The notes: generated by a model from the letters alone, not told the origin. DNA of 64,000 bases from Flabesymbios commensalis (GCA_964017125.1 OZ024912.1:77112154-77176153); one strand, 5' to 3'; shown: positions 48,626-63,046, counted from the stretch's first letter. Made by a program: numbers and translations.

Positions 48626-49873
48626 GTGAATGCCGAAGGTGTAACTGCAAATAATTTTCATTGGTTTAGCATATTTACACTTTTTAACCCTCCTTATTTC
48701 AAACTAATGGGCTATAGTTTTGCTTTGAATGATCAAAATAATGTCAAAATGACTGGAATTCCACCCCCTGGTGTGCCAATGGACACACAGCTAACTTTCA
48801 GCAGTTAAACAATGGACCGCATTGTGCCAACATTTCGCCAACGTTGGCGCAGCATTAAAAATGTCAGCTCACCATTGGAAAAACACAACTTAGCCAACAC
48901 TACATTATGTGTCACTGTGAACCATTAGTTATGACTGCAGTAAGGTGAGCATCTCAAAAGAGATACTCTGACCAATTTGTTACAGTACTAGCCCAACCTT
49001 ATTAGACAGGCCATTTCTGCGGGTGACCTGCAAGCTTGTGGACCTTGGTTCGAGTCTGAAGTAGGCTAAAAAAAAATTCTCCTGCTTCAAGTCAATTCTG
49101 ATCATACTTCCTTCTACGGCGCATCTAATGAAATGTACCAGCAGCCCTAATTGCCTTCTGCCATATATTTTTATTCTAAACTTCCTGCCATCCAACCTGC
49201 TGTTTACATTTTTATCTTACTTGTTATTTTACATGTCGCTTGTACTAACTCTTTACAGTAAATTTTGTATGTTTCACTATGTGAGACTTGAAATAAAATG
49301 TATCTTATCTTTTTATTAGGAACAACTGGGACAACGAGGATGCAGACAACGCCAGGAGTCGCCAGCAGTCACCAGGAGTCGCAAGCAGCGCCAGGAGCCG
49401 CTTGCAGTCGCCAGGAGTCGCCAGCAGTCGTCAGGATGAAGAGGTTTTGTCTTGAATTTTTTTTTCTTATATACTGAAAGTTTTTTTTGTATTTTTTACT
49501 TAATTCCTTTGACTTCATTATTTTGAATAGACAGATATTTTTTTTCAAATGTAAGCACATTCAGTTTCAGTTGAGTTTAGATATGTATATATATGTACTT
49601 GTGTACACCAAATTTCGGGGTGAGGTCAACAAAAGTAGGGCAACACAACATATTGCTTCTCACATCGCATGCACATATACCGCATGCATTGCATCATGCA
49701 TGTGTGTAGGAATAAATGATATCTGTATGACCAATACATTACTTCCGTTATTGAACACTTACATTCCTGTGTGGTTGCGAAAGATGTTGTTGCGAATCAA
49801 ACTTTTTCAAAGTTTTCATTTCCGCGATTTCATGTGTAATAAAATTCGTCAATTTTTTTTCCGTTAAACGCGT
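48626..49873 (+). repeat. Satellite monomer U37 (1248 bp)
   Basis: GTGAATGCCG head, 'caacatttcgcc' and 'ttatgactgcag': three CpG-type transitions in one copy. Confidence 0.95.
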
Positions 49874-51119
49874 GTGAACGCCGAAGGTGTAACTGCAAAT
49901 AATTTTCATTGGTTTAGCATATTTACACTTTTTAACCCTCCTTATTTCAAACTAATGGGCTATAGTTTTGCTTTGAATGATCAAAATAACGTCAAAATGA
50001 CTGGAATTCCACCCCCTGGTGTGCCAATGGACACACAGCTAACTTTCAGCAGTTAAACAATGGACCGCATTGTGCCAACGTTTCGCCAACGTTGGCGCAG
50101 CATTAAAAATGTCGGCTCACCATTGGAAAAACACAACTTAGCCAACACTACATTATGTGTCACTGTGAACCATTAGTTACGACTGCAGTAAGGTGAGCAT
50201 CTCAAAAGAGATACTCTGACCAGTTTGTTACAGTACTAGCCCAACCTTACTAGACAGGCCATTTTTGCGGGTGACCTGCAAGCTTGTAGACCTTGGTTCG
50301 AGTCTGAAGTAGGCTAAAAAAAATTCTCCTGCTTCAAGTCAATTCTGATCATACTTCCTTCTACGGCGCATCTAATGAAATGTACCAGGAGCCCTAATTG
50401 CCTTCTGCCATATCTTTTTATCTAAGTTTCCTGCCATCCAACCTGCTGTTTACATTTTTATCTTACTTGTTATTTTACATGTCGCTTGTACTAACTCTTT
50501 ACAGTAAATTTTGTATGTTTTACTATGTGAGACTTGAAATAAAATGTATCTGATCTTTTTATTAGGAACAACTGGGACAACGAAGATGCAGACAACGCCA
50601 GGAGTCGCCAGCAGTCGCCAGGAGTCGCAAGCAGTGCCAGGAGCCGCTTGCAGTCGCCAGGAGTCGCCAGCAGTCGTCAGGATGAAGAGGTTTTGTCTTG
50701 AATTTTTTTTTCCTATATACTAAAAGTTTTTTTATTCATTTTTTACTTAATTCCTTTGACTTCATTATTTTGAATAGACAGATATTTTTTTTCAAATGTA
50801 AGCACATTCAGTTTCAGTTGAGTTTGGATATGTATATATATGTACTTGTGTACACCAAATTTCGGGGAGAGGTCAACAAAAGTAGGGCAACACAACATAT
50901 TGCTCCTCACATGCATGCACATATACCGCATGCATTGCATCATGCATGTGTGTAGGAATATGTAATATCTGTTTGACCAATACATTACTTCCGTTATTGA
51001 ACACTTACGTTCCTGTGCGGTTGCGAAAAATGTTGTTGCGAATCAAACTTTTTCAAAGTTTTCATTTCCGCGATTTCATGTGTAATAAAATTCGTCAATT
51101 TTTTTTCCGTTAAACGCGT
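49874..51119 (+). repeat. Satellite monomer U38 (1246 bp)
   Basis: Full copy with a standard head. The tail is the U11 kind with 'gggagaggtc'. Confidence 0.95.
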
Positions 51120-52366
51120 GTGAACGCCGAAGGTGTAACTGCAAATAATTTTCATTGGTTTAGCATATTTACACTTTTTAACCCTCCTTATTTCAAACTA
51201 ATGGGCTATAGTTTTGCTTTGAATGATCAAAATAACGTCAAAATGACTGGAATTCCACCCCCTGGTGTGCCAATGGACACACAGCTAACTTTCAGCAGTT
51301 AAACAATGGACCGCATTGTGCCAACGTTTCGCCAACGTTGGCGCAGCATTAAAAATGTCGGCTCACCATTGGAAAAACACAACTTAGCCAACACTACATT
51401 ATGTGTCACTGTGAACCATTAGTTACGACTGCAGTAAGGTGAGCATCTCAAAAGAGATACTCTGACCAGTTTGTTACAGTACTAGCCCAACCTTACTAGA
51501 CAGGCCATTTTTGCGGGTGACCTGCAAGCTTGTAGACCTTGGTTCGAGTCTGAAGTAGGCTAAAAAAAATTCTCCTGCTTCAAGTCAATTCTGATCATAC
51601 TTCCTTCTACGGCGCATCTAATGAAATGTACCAGCAGTCCTAATTGCCTTCTGCCATATCTTTTTATTGTAAACTTCCTGCCATCCAACCTGCTTGTTTA
51701 CATTGTTATCTTACTCGTTATTTTATATGTCGCTTGTACTAATTCTTTACAGTCAATTTTGTATGTTTCACTATGTGAGACTTGAAATAAAATGTATCTT
51801 ATCTTTTTATTAGGAACAACTGGGACAACGAGGATGCAGACAACGCCAGGAGTCGCCAGCAGTCACCAGGAGTCGCAAGCAGCGCCAGGAGCCGCTTGCA
51901 GTCGCCAGGAGTCGCCAGCAGTCGTCAGGATGAAGAGGTTTTGTCTTGAATTTTTTTTTCTTATATACTGAAAGTTTTTTTTGTATTTTTTACTTAATTC
52001 CTTTGACTTCATTATTTTGAATAGACAGATATTTTTTTCAAATGTAAGCACATTCAGTTTCAGTTGAGTTTAGATATGTATATATATGTACTTGTGTACA
52101 CCAAATTTCGGGGTGAGGTCAACAAAAGTAGGGCAACACAACATATTGCTTCTCACATCGCATGCACATATACCGCATGCATTGCATCATGCATGTGTGT
52201 AGGAATAAATGATATCTGTATGACCAATACATTACTTCCGTTATTGAACACTTACATTCCTGTGTGGTTGCGAAAGATGTTGTTGCGAATCAAACTTTTT
52301 CAAAGTTTTCATTTCCGCAATTTCATGTCTAATAAAATTCGTCAATTTTTTTTCTGTTAAACGCGT
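51120..52366 (+). repeat. Satellite monomer U39 (1247 bp)
   Basis: Front half identical by eye to U38. Back half shares 'cttctcacatcgcatgc' with U37. Confidence 0.95.
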
Positions 52367-53622
52367 GTGAACGCCGAAGGTGTAACTGCAAATAATTTTC
52401 ATTGGTTTAGCATATTTACACTTTTTAACCCTCCTTATTTCAAACTAATGGGCTATAGTTTTGCTTTGAATGATCAAAATAACGTCAAAATGACTGGAAT
52501 TCCACCCCCTGGTGTGCCAATGGACACACAGCTAACTTTCAGCAGTTAAACAATGGACCGCATTGTGCCAACGTTTCGCCAACGTTGGCGCAGCATTAAA
52601 AATGTCGGCTCACCATTGGAAAAACACAACTTAGCCAACACTACATTATGTGTCACTGTGAACCATTAGTTACGACTGCAGTAAGGTGAGCATCTCAAAA
52701 GAGATACTCTGACCAGTTTGTTACAGTACTAGCCCAACCTTACTAGACAGGCCATTTTTGCGGGTGACCTGCAAGCTTGTAGACCTTGGTTCGAGTCTGA
52801 AGTAGGCTAAAAAAATTCTCCTGCTTCAAGTCAATTCTGATCATACTTCCTTCTACGGCGCATCTAATGAAATGTACCAGCAGCCCTAATTGCCTTCTGC
52901 CATATCTTTTTATCTAAACTTCCTGCCATCCAACCTGCTGTTTACATTTTTATCTTACTCGTTATTTTACATGTCGCTTGTACTAACTCTTTACAGTAAA
53001 TTTTGTATGTTTTACTATGTGAGACTTGAAATAAAATGTATCTTATCTTTTTATTAGGAACAACTGGGACAACGAGGATGCAGACCAACGCCAGGAGTCG
53101 CCAGCAGTCGCCAGCAGTCGCCATGAGTCGCCAGCAGCGCCAGGAGCCGCTTGCAGTCGCCAGGAGTCGCCAGCAGTCGTCAGGATGAAGAGGTTTTGTC
53201 TTGAATTTTTTTTTATTATATACTGAAAGTTTTTTTTTGTATTTTTCACTTAATTCCTTTGACTTCATTATTTTGAATAGACAGATATTTTTTTTCAAAT
53301 GTAAGCACATTCAGTTTCAGTTGAGTTCAGATATGTATATATATGTACTTGTGTACACCAAATTTCGGGGTGAGGTCAACAAAAGTAGGGCAACACAACA
53401 TATTGCTCTTCACATGCATGCACATATACCGCATGCATTGCATCATGCATGTGTGTAGGAATATGTGATATCTGTATGACCAATACATTACTTCCGTTAT
53501 TGAACACTTACGTTCCTGTGCGGTTGCGAAAGATGTTGTTGCGAATCAAACTTTTTTAAAGTTTTCATTTCCGCAATTTCATGTCTAATAAAATTTGTCA
53601 ATTTTTTTTCTGTTAAACGCGT
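52367..53622 (+). repeat. Satellite monomer U40 (1256 bp)
   Basis: Head like U38 and U39. An extra base in 'gcagaccaacgcc' (about 53083) and an extra 10-bp unit. Confidence 0.95.
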
Positions 53623-54836
53623 GTGAACGTCGAAGGTGTAACTGCAGATAATTTTCATTGGTTTAGCATATTTACACTTTTTAACCCTCCTTATTTCAAA
53701 CTAATGGGCTATAGTTTTGCTTTGAATGATCAAAATAATGTCAAAATGACTGGAATTCCACCCCCTGGTGTGCCAATGGACACACAGCTAACTTTCAGCA
53801 GTTAAACAATGGACTCCATTGTGCCAACGTTTCGCCAACGTTGGCACAGCATTAAAAATGTCGGCTCACATTGGAAAAATACAACATAGCTAACACTACA
53901 TTATGTGTCACTGTTAACCACTAGTTACGACTGCAGTAAGGTGAGCGTCTCAAAAGAGATACTCTGACCAGTTTGTTATAGTACTAGCCCAAACTTACTA
54001 GACAGGCCATTTCTGCGAAGCTTGTAGACCTTGGTTCGAGTCTGAAGTAGGCTAAAAAAAATTCTCCTGCTTCAAGTCAATTCTGATCATACTTCCTTCT
54101 ACGGCGCATCTAATGAAATGTACCAGCAGTCCTAATTGCCTTCTGCCATATCTTTTTATTCTAAACTTCCTGCCATCCAACCTGCTTGTTTACATTGTTA
54201 TCTTACTCGTTATTTTATATATCGCTTGTACTAATTCTTTACAGTCAATTTTGTATGTTTTACTATGTGAGACTTGAAATAAAATTTATCCTATCTTTTT
54301 ATTAGGAACAACTGGGACAACGAGGATGCAGACAGCGCCAGGAGTCGCCAGCAGTCGCCAGGAGTCGCAAGCAGTTGCCAGGAGTCGCCAGCAGTCATCA
54401 GGATGAAGAGGTTTTGTCTTGAATTTTTTTTCTTATATACTAAAAGTTTTTTAGTTTTTTTCATTTGCTTTCTTTGTCTTCATTATTTTTATAGACAGAT
54501 ATTTTATCCCAAACGTAAGCACATTCAGTTTCAGTTGAGTTTGGATATGTATATATATGTACTTGTGTACACCAAATTTCGGGGTGAGGTCAACAAAAGT
54601 AGGGCAACACAACATATTGCTCCTCACATGCATGCACATATACCGCATGCATTGCATCATGCATGTGTGTAGGAATATATGATATCTGTATGACCAATAC
54701 ATTACTTCCATTATTGAACACTTACGTTCCTGTGCGGTTGCGAAAGATGTTGTTACGAATCAAACTTTTTCAAAGTTTTCATTTCCGCAAAATCATATCT
54801 AATAAAATTCGTCAATTTCTTTTCTGTTAAACGCGT
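53623..54836 (+). repeat. Satellite monomer U41 (1214 bp)
   Basis: ggactccattg marker, 10-bp ggtgacctgc deletion and type B tail. The minisatellite is about two units short. Confidence 0.95.
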
Positions 54837-56081
54837 GTGAGCGCTGAAGGTGTACCGGCAAGTAATTTTCATTGGTTTAGCATATTTACACTTTTTAACC
54901 CTCCTTATTTCAAACTAATGGGCTATATAGTTTTGCTTTGAATGATCAAAATAACGTCAAAATGAATGGAATTCCACCCCCTGGTGTGCCAATGGACACA
55001 CATCTAACTTTCAGCAGTTAAACAATGGACAGCATTGTGCCAACGTTTCGCCAACGTTGGCGCAGCATTAAAAATGTCTGCTCACCATTGGAAAAACACA
55101 ACTTAGCCAACACTACATTATGTGTCACTGTTAACCACTAGTTACGACTGCAGTAAGGTGAGCGTCTCAAAAGAGATACTCTGACCAGTTTGTTACAGTA
55201 CTAGTCTAACCTTACTAGACAGGCCATTTCTGCGGGTGACCTGCAAGCTTGTAGACCTTGGTTCGAGTCTGAAGTAGGCTAAAAAAAATTCTCCTGCTTC
55301 AAGTCAATTCTGATCATACTTCCTTCTACGGCGCATCTAATGAAATGTACCAGCAGTCCTAATTGCCTTCTGCCATATCTTTTTATTCTAAACTTCCTGC
55401 CATCCAACCTGCTTGTTTACATTGTTATCTTACTCGTTATTTTATATGTCGCTTGTACTAATTCTTTACAGTCAATTTTGTATGTTTTACTATGTGAGAC
55501 TTGAAATAAAATTTATCCTATCTTTTTATTAGGAACAACTGGGACAACGAGGATGCAGACAGCGCCAGGAGTCGCCAGCAGTCGCCAGGAGTCGCAAGCA
55601 GCGCCAGGAGCCGCTTGCAGTTGCCAGGAGTCGCCAGCAGTCATCAGGATGAAGAGGTTTTGTCTTGAATTTTTTTTCTTATATACTAAAAGTTTTTAGT
55701 TTTTTTCATTTGCTTTCTTTGTCTTCATTATTTTTATAGACAGATATTTTATCCCAAACGTAAGCACATTCAGTTTCAGTTGAGTTTGGATGTGTATATA
55801 TATGTACTTGTGTACACCAAATTTCGGGGTGAGGTCAACAAAAGTAGGGCAACACAACATATTGCTCCTCACATGCATGCACATATACCGCATGCATTGC
55901 ATCATGCATGTGTGTAGGAATATATGATATCTGTATGACCAATACATTACTTCCATTATTGAACACTTACGTTCCTGTGCGGTTGCGAAAGATGTTGTTA
56001 CGAATCAAACTTTTTCAAAGTTTTCATTTCCGCAAAATCATATCTAATAAAATTCGTCAATTTCTTTTCTGTTAAACGCGT
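54837..56081 (+). repeat. Satellite monomer U42 (1245 bp)
   Basis: TA insertion in 'gctatatag' and type B tail, as in U29. Confidence 0.95.
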
Positions 56082-57329
56082 GTGAGCGCCGAAGGTGTAC
56101 CTGCAAATAATTTTCATTGGTTTAGCATATTTACACTTTTTAACCCTCCTTATTTCAAACTAATGGGCTATATAGTTTTGCTTTGAATGATCAAAATAAC
56201 GTCAAAATGAATGGAATTCCACCCCCTGGTGTGCCAATGGACACACATCTAACTTTCAGCAGTTAAACAATGGACCGCATTGTGCCAACGTTTCGCCAAC
56301 GTTGGCGCAGCATTAAAAATGTCGGCTCACCATTGGAAAAACACAACTTAGCCAACACTACATTATGTGTCACTGTGAACCTTTAGTTACGACTGCAGTA
56401 AGGTGAGCATCTCAAAAGAGATACTCTAACCAGTTTGTTACAGTACTAGCCCAACCTTACTAGACAGGCCATTTCTGCGGGTGACCTGCAAGCTTGTAGA
56501 CCTTGGTTCGAGTCTGAAGTAGGCTAAAAAAAATTCTCCTGCTTCAAGTCAATTCTGATCATACTTCCTTCTACGGCGCATCTAATGAAATGTACCAGCA
56601 GCCCTAATTGCCTTCTGCCATATCTTTTTATTCTAAACTTCCTGCCATCCAACCTGCTGTTTACATTTTTATCTTACTGGTTATTTTACATGTCGCTTGT
56701 ACTAACTCTTTACAGTAAATTTTGTATGTTTTACTATGTGAGACTTGAAATAAAATGTATCTTATCTTTTTATTAGGAACAACTGGGTCAACGAGGATGC
56801 AGACAACGCAAGGAGTCGCCAGCAGTCGCCAGGAGTCGCAAGCAGCGCCAGGAGCCGCTTGCAGTCGCCAGGAGTCGCCAGCAGTCGTCGGGATGAAGAG
56901 GTTTTGTCTTGAATTTTTTTTTCTTATATACTGAAAGTTTTTTTTTGTATTTTTTACTTAATTCCTTTGACTTAATTATTTTGAATAGACAGATATTTTT
57001 TTCAAATCTAAGCACATTCAGTTTCAGTTGAGTTTAGATATGTATATATATGTACTTGTGTACACCAAATTTCGGGGTGAGGTCAACAAAAGTAGGGCAA
57101 CACAACATATTGCTCCTCACATGCATGCACATATACCGCATGCATTGCATCATGCATGTGTGTAGGAATATGTGATATCTGTATGACCAATACATTACTT
57201 CCGTTATTGAACACTTACGTTCCTGTGCGGTTGCGAAAGATGTTGTTGCGAATCAAACTTTTTCAAAGTTTTCATTTCCGCAATTTCATGTCTAATAAAA
57301 TTCGTCAATTTTTTTTCTGTTAAACCCGT
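56082..57329 (+). repeat. Satellite monomer U43 (1248 bp)
   Basis: Front like U42 (TA insertion). The back has 'caaatctaagc', as in U35. Confidence 0.95.
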
Positions 57330-58565
57330 GTGAACGCCGAAGGTGTAACTACAAATAATTTTCATTGGTTTAGCATATTTACACTTTTTAACCCTCCTTA
57401 TTTCAAACTAATGGGCTATAGTTTTGCTTTGATTGATCAAAATAACGTCAAAATGACTGGAATTCCACCCCCTGGTGGGCCAATGGACAAACAGCTAGCT
57501 TTCAGCAGTTAAACAATGGACCGCATTGTGCCAACGTTTCGCCAACGTTGGCGCAGCATTAAAAATGTCGGCTCACCATTGGAAAAATACAACTTAGACA
57601 ACACTACATTATGTGTCACTGTGAACCATTAGTTACGACTGCAGTAAGGTGAGCGTCTCAAAAGAGATACTCTGACCAGTTTGTTACAGTACTAGCCCAA
57701 CCTTACTAGGCAGGCCATTTTTGCGCGTGACCTGCAAGCTTGTAGACCTTGGTTCGAGTCTGAAGTAGGCTAAAAAAAATTCTCCTTCTTCAAGTCAATT
57801 CTGATCATACTTCCTTCTACGGCGCATCTAATAAAATGTACCAGCAGCCCTAATTGCCTTCTGCCATATCTTTTTATCTAAACTTCCTGCCATCCAACCT
57901 GCTGTTTACATTTTTATCTTACTCGTTATTTTACATGTCGCTTGTACTAACTCTTTACAGTAAATTTTGTATGTTTTACTATGTGAGACTTGAAATAAAA
58001 TGTATCTTATCTTTTTATTAGGAACAACTGGGACAACGAGGATGCAGACAACGCCAGGAGTCGCCAGGAGTCGCAAGCAGCGCCAGGAGCCGCTTGCAGT
58101 CGCCAGGAGTCGCCAGCAGTCGTCAGGATGAAGAGGTTTTGTCTTGAATTTTTTTTTCCTATATACTAAAAGTTTTTTTATTTATTTTTTACTTAATTCC
58201 TTTGACTTCAATATTTTGAATAGACAGATATTTTTTTTCAAATGTAAGCACATTCAGTTTCAGTTGAGTTTGGATATGTATATATATGTACTTGTGTACA
58301 CCAAATTTCGGGGAGAGGTCAACAAAAGGAAGGCAACACAACATATTGCTCCTCACATGCATGCACATATACCGCATGCATTGCATCATGCGTGTGTGTA
58401 GGGATATGTAATATCTGTATGACCAATACATTACTTCCGTTATTGAACACTTACGTTCCTGTGCGGTTGCGAAAAATGTTGTTGCGAATCAAACTTTTTC
58501 AAAGTTTTCATTTCCGCAATTTCATGTCTAATAAAATTCGTCAATTTTTTTTCTTTTAAACGCGT
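57330..58565 (+). repeat. Satellite monomer U44 (1236 bp), copy of U36
   Basis: Matches U36 at +9959 bp in its front two-thirds ('aaacccgt', 'actaggcaggcc'). The tail is the 'gggagaggtc' kind, with 'gaaggcaac'. Confidence 0.95.
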
Positions 58566-59770
58566 GTGAACGCCGAAGGTGTAACTGCAAATAATTTTCA
58601 TTGGTTTAGCATATTTACACTTTTTAACCCTCCTTATTTCAAACTGATGGGCTAAGTTTTGCTTTGATGATCAAAATAACGTCAAAATGACTGGAATTCC
58701 ACCCCCTGGTGGGCCAATGGACACACAGCTAACTTTCAGCAGTTAAACAGTGGACCGCATTGTGCCAATGTTTCGCCAACGTTGGCGCAGCATTAAAAAT
58801 GTCAGCTCACCATTGGAAAAACGCAATTTAGCCAACACTACATTATGTGTCACTGTGAACCATTAGTTACGACTGCAGTAAGGTGAGCATCTCAAAAGAG
58901 ATACTCTGACCAATTTGTTACAGTACTAGCCCGACCTTACTAGACAGGCCATTTCTGCGGGTGACCTGCAAGCTTGTAGACCTTGGTTCGAGTCTGAAGT
59001 AGGCTAAAAAATTTCTCCTGCTTCAAGTCATTTCCGATCATACTTCCTTCTACGGCGCATCTAATGAAATGTACCAGCAGCCCTATTTGCCTTCTGCCAT
59101 ATCTTTTTATCTAAACTTCCTGCCATCGAACCTGCTGTTTACATTTTTATCTTACTCGTTATTTTACATGTCGCTTGTACTAACTCTTTACAGTAAATTT
59201 TGTATGTTTTACTATGTGAGACTTGAAATAAAATGTATCTTATCTTTTTATTAGGAACAACTGGGACAACGAGGATGCAGACAACGCCAGGGGTCGCCAG
59301 CAGTCGCCAGGAGTCGCAAGCAGCGCCAGGAGCCGCTTGCAGTCGCCAGGAGTCGCCAGCAGTCGTCAGGATGAAGAGGTTTTGTCTTGAATTTTTTTTT
59401 CTTATATACTGAAAGTTTTTTTTTGTTTTTTTTACTCAATTCCTTTGACTTCATTATTTTGAATAGACAGATAATTATTTTCAAATGTAAGCACATTCAG
59501 TTTTAGTTGAGTTTGGATATGTATATATATGTACTTGTGTACACCAAATTTCGGGGAGAGGTCAACAAAAGTAGGGCAACACAACATATTGCTCCTCACA
59601 TGCATGCACATATACCGCATGCATTGCATCATGCATGTGTGTAGGAATATGTAATATCTGTATGACCAATACATTACTTCCGTTATTGAACACTTACGTT
59701 CCTGTGCGGTTGCGAAAAATGTTGTTGCGAATCAAACTTTTTCAAAGTTTTCATTTCCGCAATTTCATGT
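58566..59770 (+). repeat. Dimer repeat, first element A1 (1205 bp)
   Basis: The head half has small deletions ('gggctaagttttgctttgatgatc'). It ends at 'aatttcatgt', before the usual pre-head segment. Confidence 0.94.
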
Positions 59771-60811
59771 TGCAATTTCAACGTTGGCGCAGCATTAAAA
59801 ATGTCGGCTCACCATTGGAAAAATACAACTTAGCCAACACTACATTATGTGTCACTGTGAACCATTAGTTACGACTGCAGTAAGGTGAGCATCTCAAAAG
59901 AGATACTCTGACCAGTTTGTTACAGTACTAGCCCAACCTTACTAGGCAGGCCATTTTTGCGGGTGACCTGCAAGCTTGTAGACCTTGGTTCGAGTCTGAA
60001 GTAGGCTAAAAAAAATTCTCCTGCTTCAAGTCAATTCTGATCATACTTCCTTCTACGGCGCATCTAATGAAATGTACCAGCAGCCCTAATTGCCTTCTGC
60101 CATATCTTTTTATCTAAACTTCCTGCCATCCAACCTGCTGTTTACATTTTTATCTTACTCGTTATTTTACATGTCGCTTGTACTAACTCTTTACAGTAAA
60201 TTTTGTATGTTTTACTATGTGAGACTTGAAATAAAATGTATCTTATCTTTTTATTAGGAACAACTGGGACAACGAGGATGCAGACAACGCCAGGAGTCGC
60301 CAGCAGTCGCCAGGAGTCGCAAGCAGCGCCAGGAGCCGCTTGCAGTCGCCAGGAGTCGCCAGCAGTCGTCAGGATGAAGAGGTTTTGTCTTGAATTTTTT
60401 TTTCCTATATACTAAAAGTTTTTTTATTTATTTTTTACTTAATTCCTTTGACTTCAATATTTTGAATAGACAGATATTTTTTTTCAAATGTAAGCACATT
60501 CAGTTTCAGTTGAGTTTGGATATGTATATATATGTACTTGTGTACACCAAATTTCGGGGAGAGGTCAACAAAAGGAAGGCAACACAACATATTGCTCCTC
60601 ACATGCATGCACATATACCGCATGCATTGCATCATGCGTGTGTGTAGGGATATGTAATATCTGTATGACCAATACATTACTTCCGTTATTGAACACTTAC
60701 GTTCCTGTGCGGTTGCGAAAAATGTTGTTGCGAATCAAACTTTTTCAAAGTTTTCATTTCCGCAATTTCATGTCTAATAAAATTCGTCAATTTTTTTTCT
60801 GTTAAACGCGT
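59771..60811 (+). repeat. Dimer repeat, headless element B1 (1041 bp)
   Basis: Starts with 'tgcaatttc' joined to 'aacgttggcgcagc'. The head and half of the palindrome are missing. The remainder resembles U44. Confidence 0.94.
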
Positions 60812-62016
60812 GTGAACGCCGAAGGTGTAACTGCAAATAATTTTCATTGGTTTAGCATATTTACACTTTTTAACCCTCCTTATTTCAAACTGATGGGCTA
60901 AGTTTTGCTTTGATGATCAAAATAACGTCAAAATGACTGGAATTCCACCCCGTGGTGGGCCAATGGACACACAGCTAACTTTCAGCAGTTAAACAGTGGA
61001 CCGCATTGTGCCAACGTTTCGCCAACGTTGGCGCAGCATTAAAAATGTCAGCTCACCATTGGAAAAACGCAACTTAGCCAACACTACATTATGTGTCACT
61101 GTGAACCATTAGTTACGACTGCAGTAAGGTGAGCATCTCAAAAGAGATACTCTGACCAATTTGTTACAGTACTAGCCCAACCTTACTAGACAGGCCATTT
61201 CTGCGGGTGACCTGCAAGCTTGTAGACCTTGGTTCGAGTCTGAAGTAGGCTAAAAAATTTCTCCTGCTTCAAGTCATTTCCGATCATACTTCCTTCTACG
61301 GCGCATCTAATGAAATGTACCAGCAGCCCTATTTGCCTTCTGCCATATCTTTTTATCTAAACTTCCTGCCATCGAACCTGCTGTTTACATTTTTATCTTA
61401 CTCGTTATTTTACATGTCGCTTGTACTAACTCTTTACAGTAAATTTTGTATGTTTTACTATGTGAGACTTGAAATAAAATGTATCTTATCTTTTTATTAG
61501 GAACAACTGGGACAACGAGGATGCAGACAACGCCAGGGGTCGCCAGCAGTCGCCAGGAGTCGCAAGCAGCGCCAGGAGCCGCTTGCAGTCGCCAGGAGTC
61601 GCCAGCAGTCGTCAGGATGAAGAGGTTTTGTCTTGAATTTTTTTTTCTTATATACTGAAAGTTTTTTTTTGTTTTTTTTACTTAATTCCTTTGACTTCAT
61701 TATTTTGAATAGACAGATAATTATTTTCAAATGTAAGCACATTCAGTTTTAGTTGAGTTTGGATATGTATATATATGTACTTGTGTACACCAAATTTCGG
61801 GGAGAGGTCAACAAAAGGAAGGCAACACAACATATTGCTCCTCACATGCATGCACATATACCGCATGCATTGCATCATGCATGTGTGTAGGAATATGTAA
61901 TATCTGTATGACCAATACATTACTTCCGTTATTGAACACTTACGTTCCTGTGCGGTTGCGAAAAATGTTGTTGCGAATCAAACTTTTTCAAAGTTTTCAT
62001 TTCCGCAATTTCATGT
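60812..62016 (+). repeat. Dimer repeat, element A2 (1205 bp)
   Basis: Same length as A1 and nearly identical, with one 'ccccgtggtggg' change. Confidence 0.95.
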
Positions 62017-63046
62017 TGCAATTTCAACGTTGGCGCAGCATTAAAAATGTCGGCTCACCATTGGAAAAATACAACTTAGCCAACACTACATTATGTGTCA
62101 CTGTGAACCATTAGTTACGACTGCAGTAAGGTGAGCATCTCAAAAGAGATACTCTGACCAGTTTGTTACAGTACTAGCCCAACCTTACTAGGCAGGCCAT
62201 TTTTGCGGGTGACCTGCAAGCTTGTAGACCTTGGTTCGAGTCTGAAGTAGGCTAAAAAAAATTCTCCTGCTTCAAGTCAATTCTGATCATACTTCCTTCT
62301 ACGGCGCATCTAATGAAATGTACCAGCAGCCCTAATTGCCTTCTGCCATATCTTTTTATCTAAACTTCCTGCCATCCAACCTGCTGTTTACATTTTTATC
62401 TTACTCGTTATTTTACATGTCGCTTGTACTAACTCTTTACAGTAAATTTTGTATGTTTTACTATGTGAGACTTGAAATAAAATGTATCTTATCTTTTTAT
62501 TAGGAACAACTGGGACAACGAGGATGCAGACAACGCCAGGAGTCGCCAGGAGTCGCAAGCAGCGCCAGGAGCCGCTTGCAGTCGCCAGGAGTCGCCAGCA
62601 GTCGTCAGGATGAAGAGGTTTTGTCTTGAATTTTTTTTTCCTATATACTAAAAGTTTTTTTATTTATTTTTTACTTAATTCCTTTGACTTCAATATTTTG
62701 AATAGACAGATATTTTTTTTCAAATGTAAGCACATTCAGTTTCAGTTGAGTTTGGATATGTATATATATGTACTTGTGTACACCAAATTTCGGGGAGAGG
62801 TCAACAAAAGGAAGGCAACACAACATATTGCTCCTCACATGCATGCACATATACCGCATGCATTGCATCATGCGTGTGTGTAGGGATATGTAATATCTGT
62901 ATGACCAATACATTACTTCCGTTATTGAACACTTACGTTCCTGTGCGGTTGCGAAAAATGTTGTTGCGAATCAAACTTTTTCAAAGTTTTCATTTCCGCA
63001 ATTTCATGTCTAATAAAATTCGTCAATTTTTTTCTGTTAAACGCGT
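62017..63046 (+). repeat. Dimer repeat, headless element B2 (1030 bp)
   Basis: Same junction as B1. One fewer 10-bp minisatellite unit explains most of the 11-bp length difference. Confidence 0.95.
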
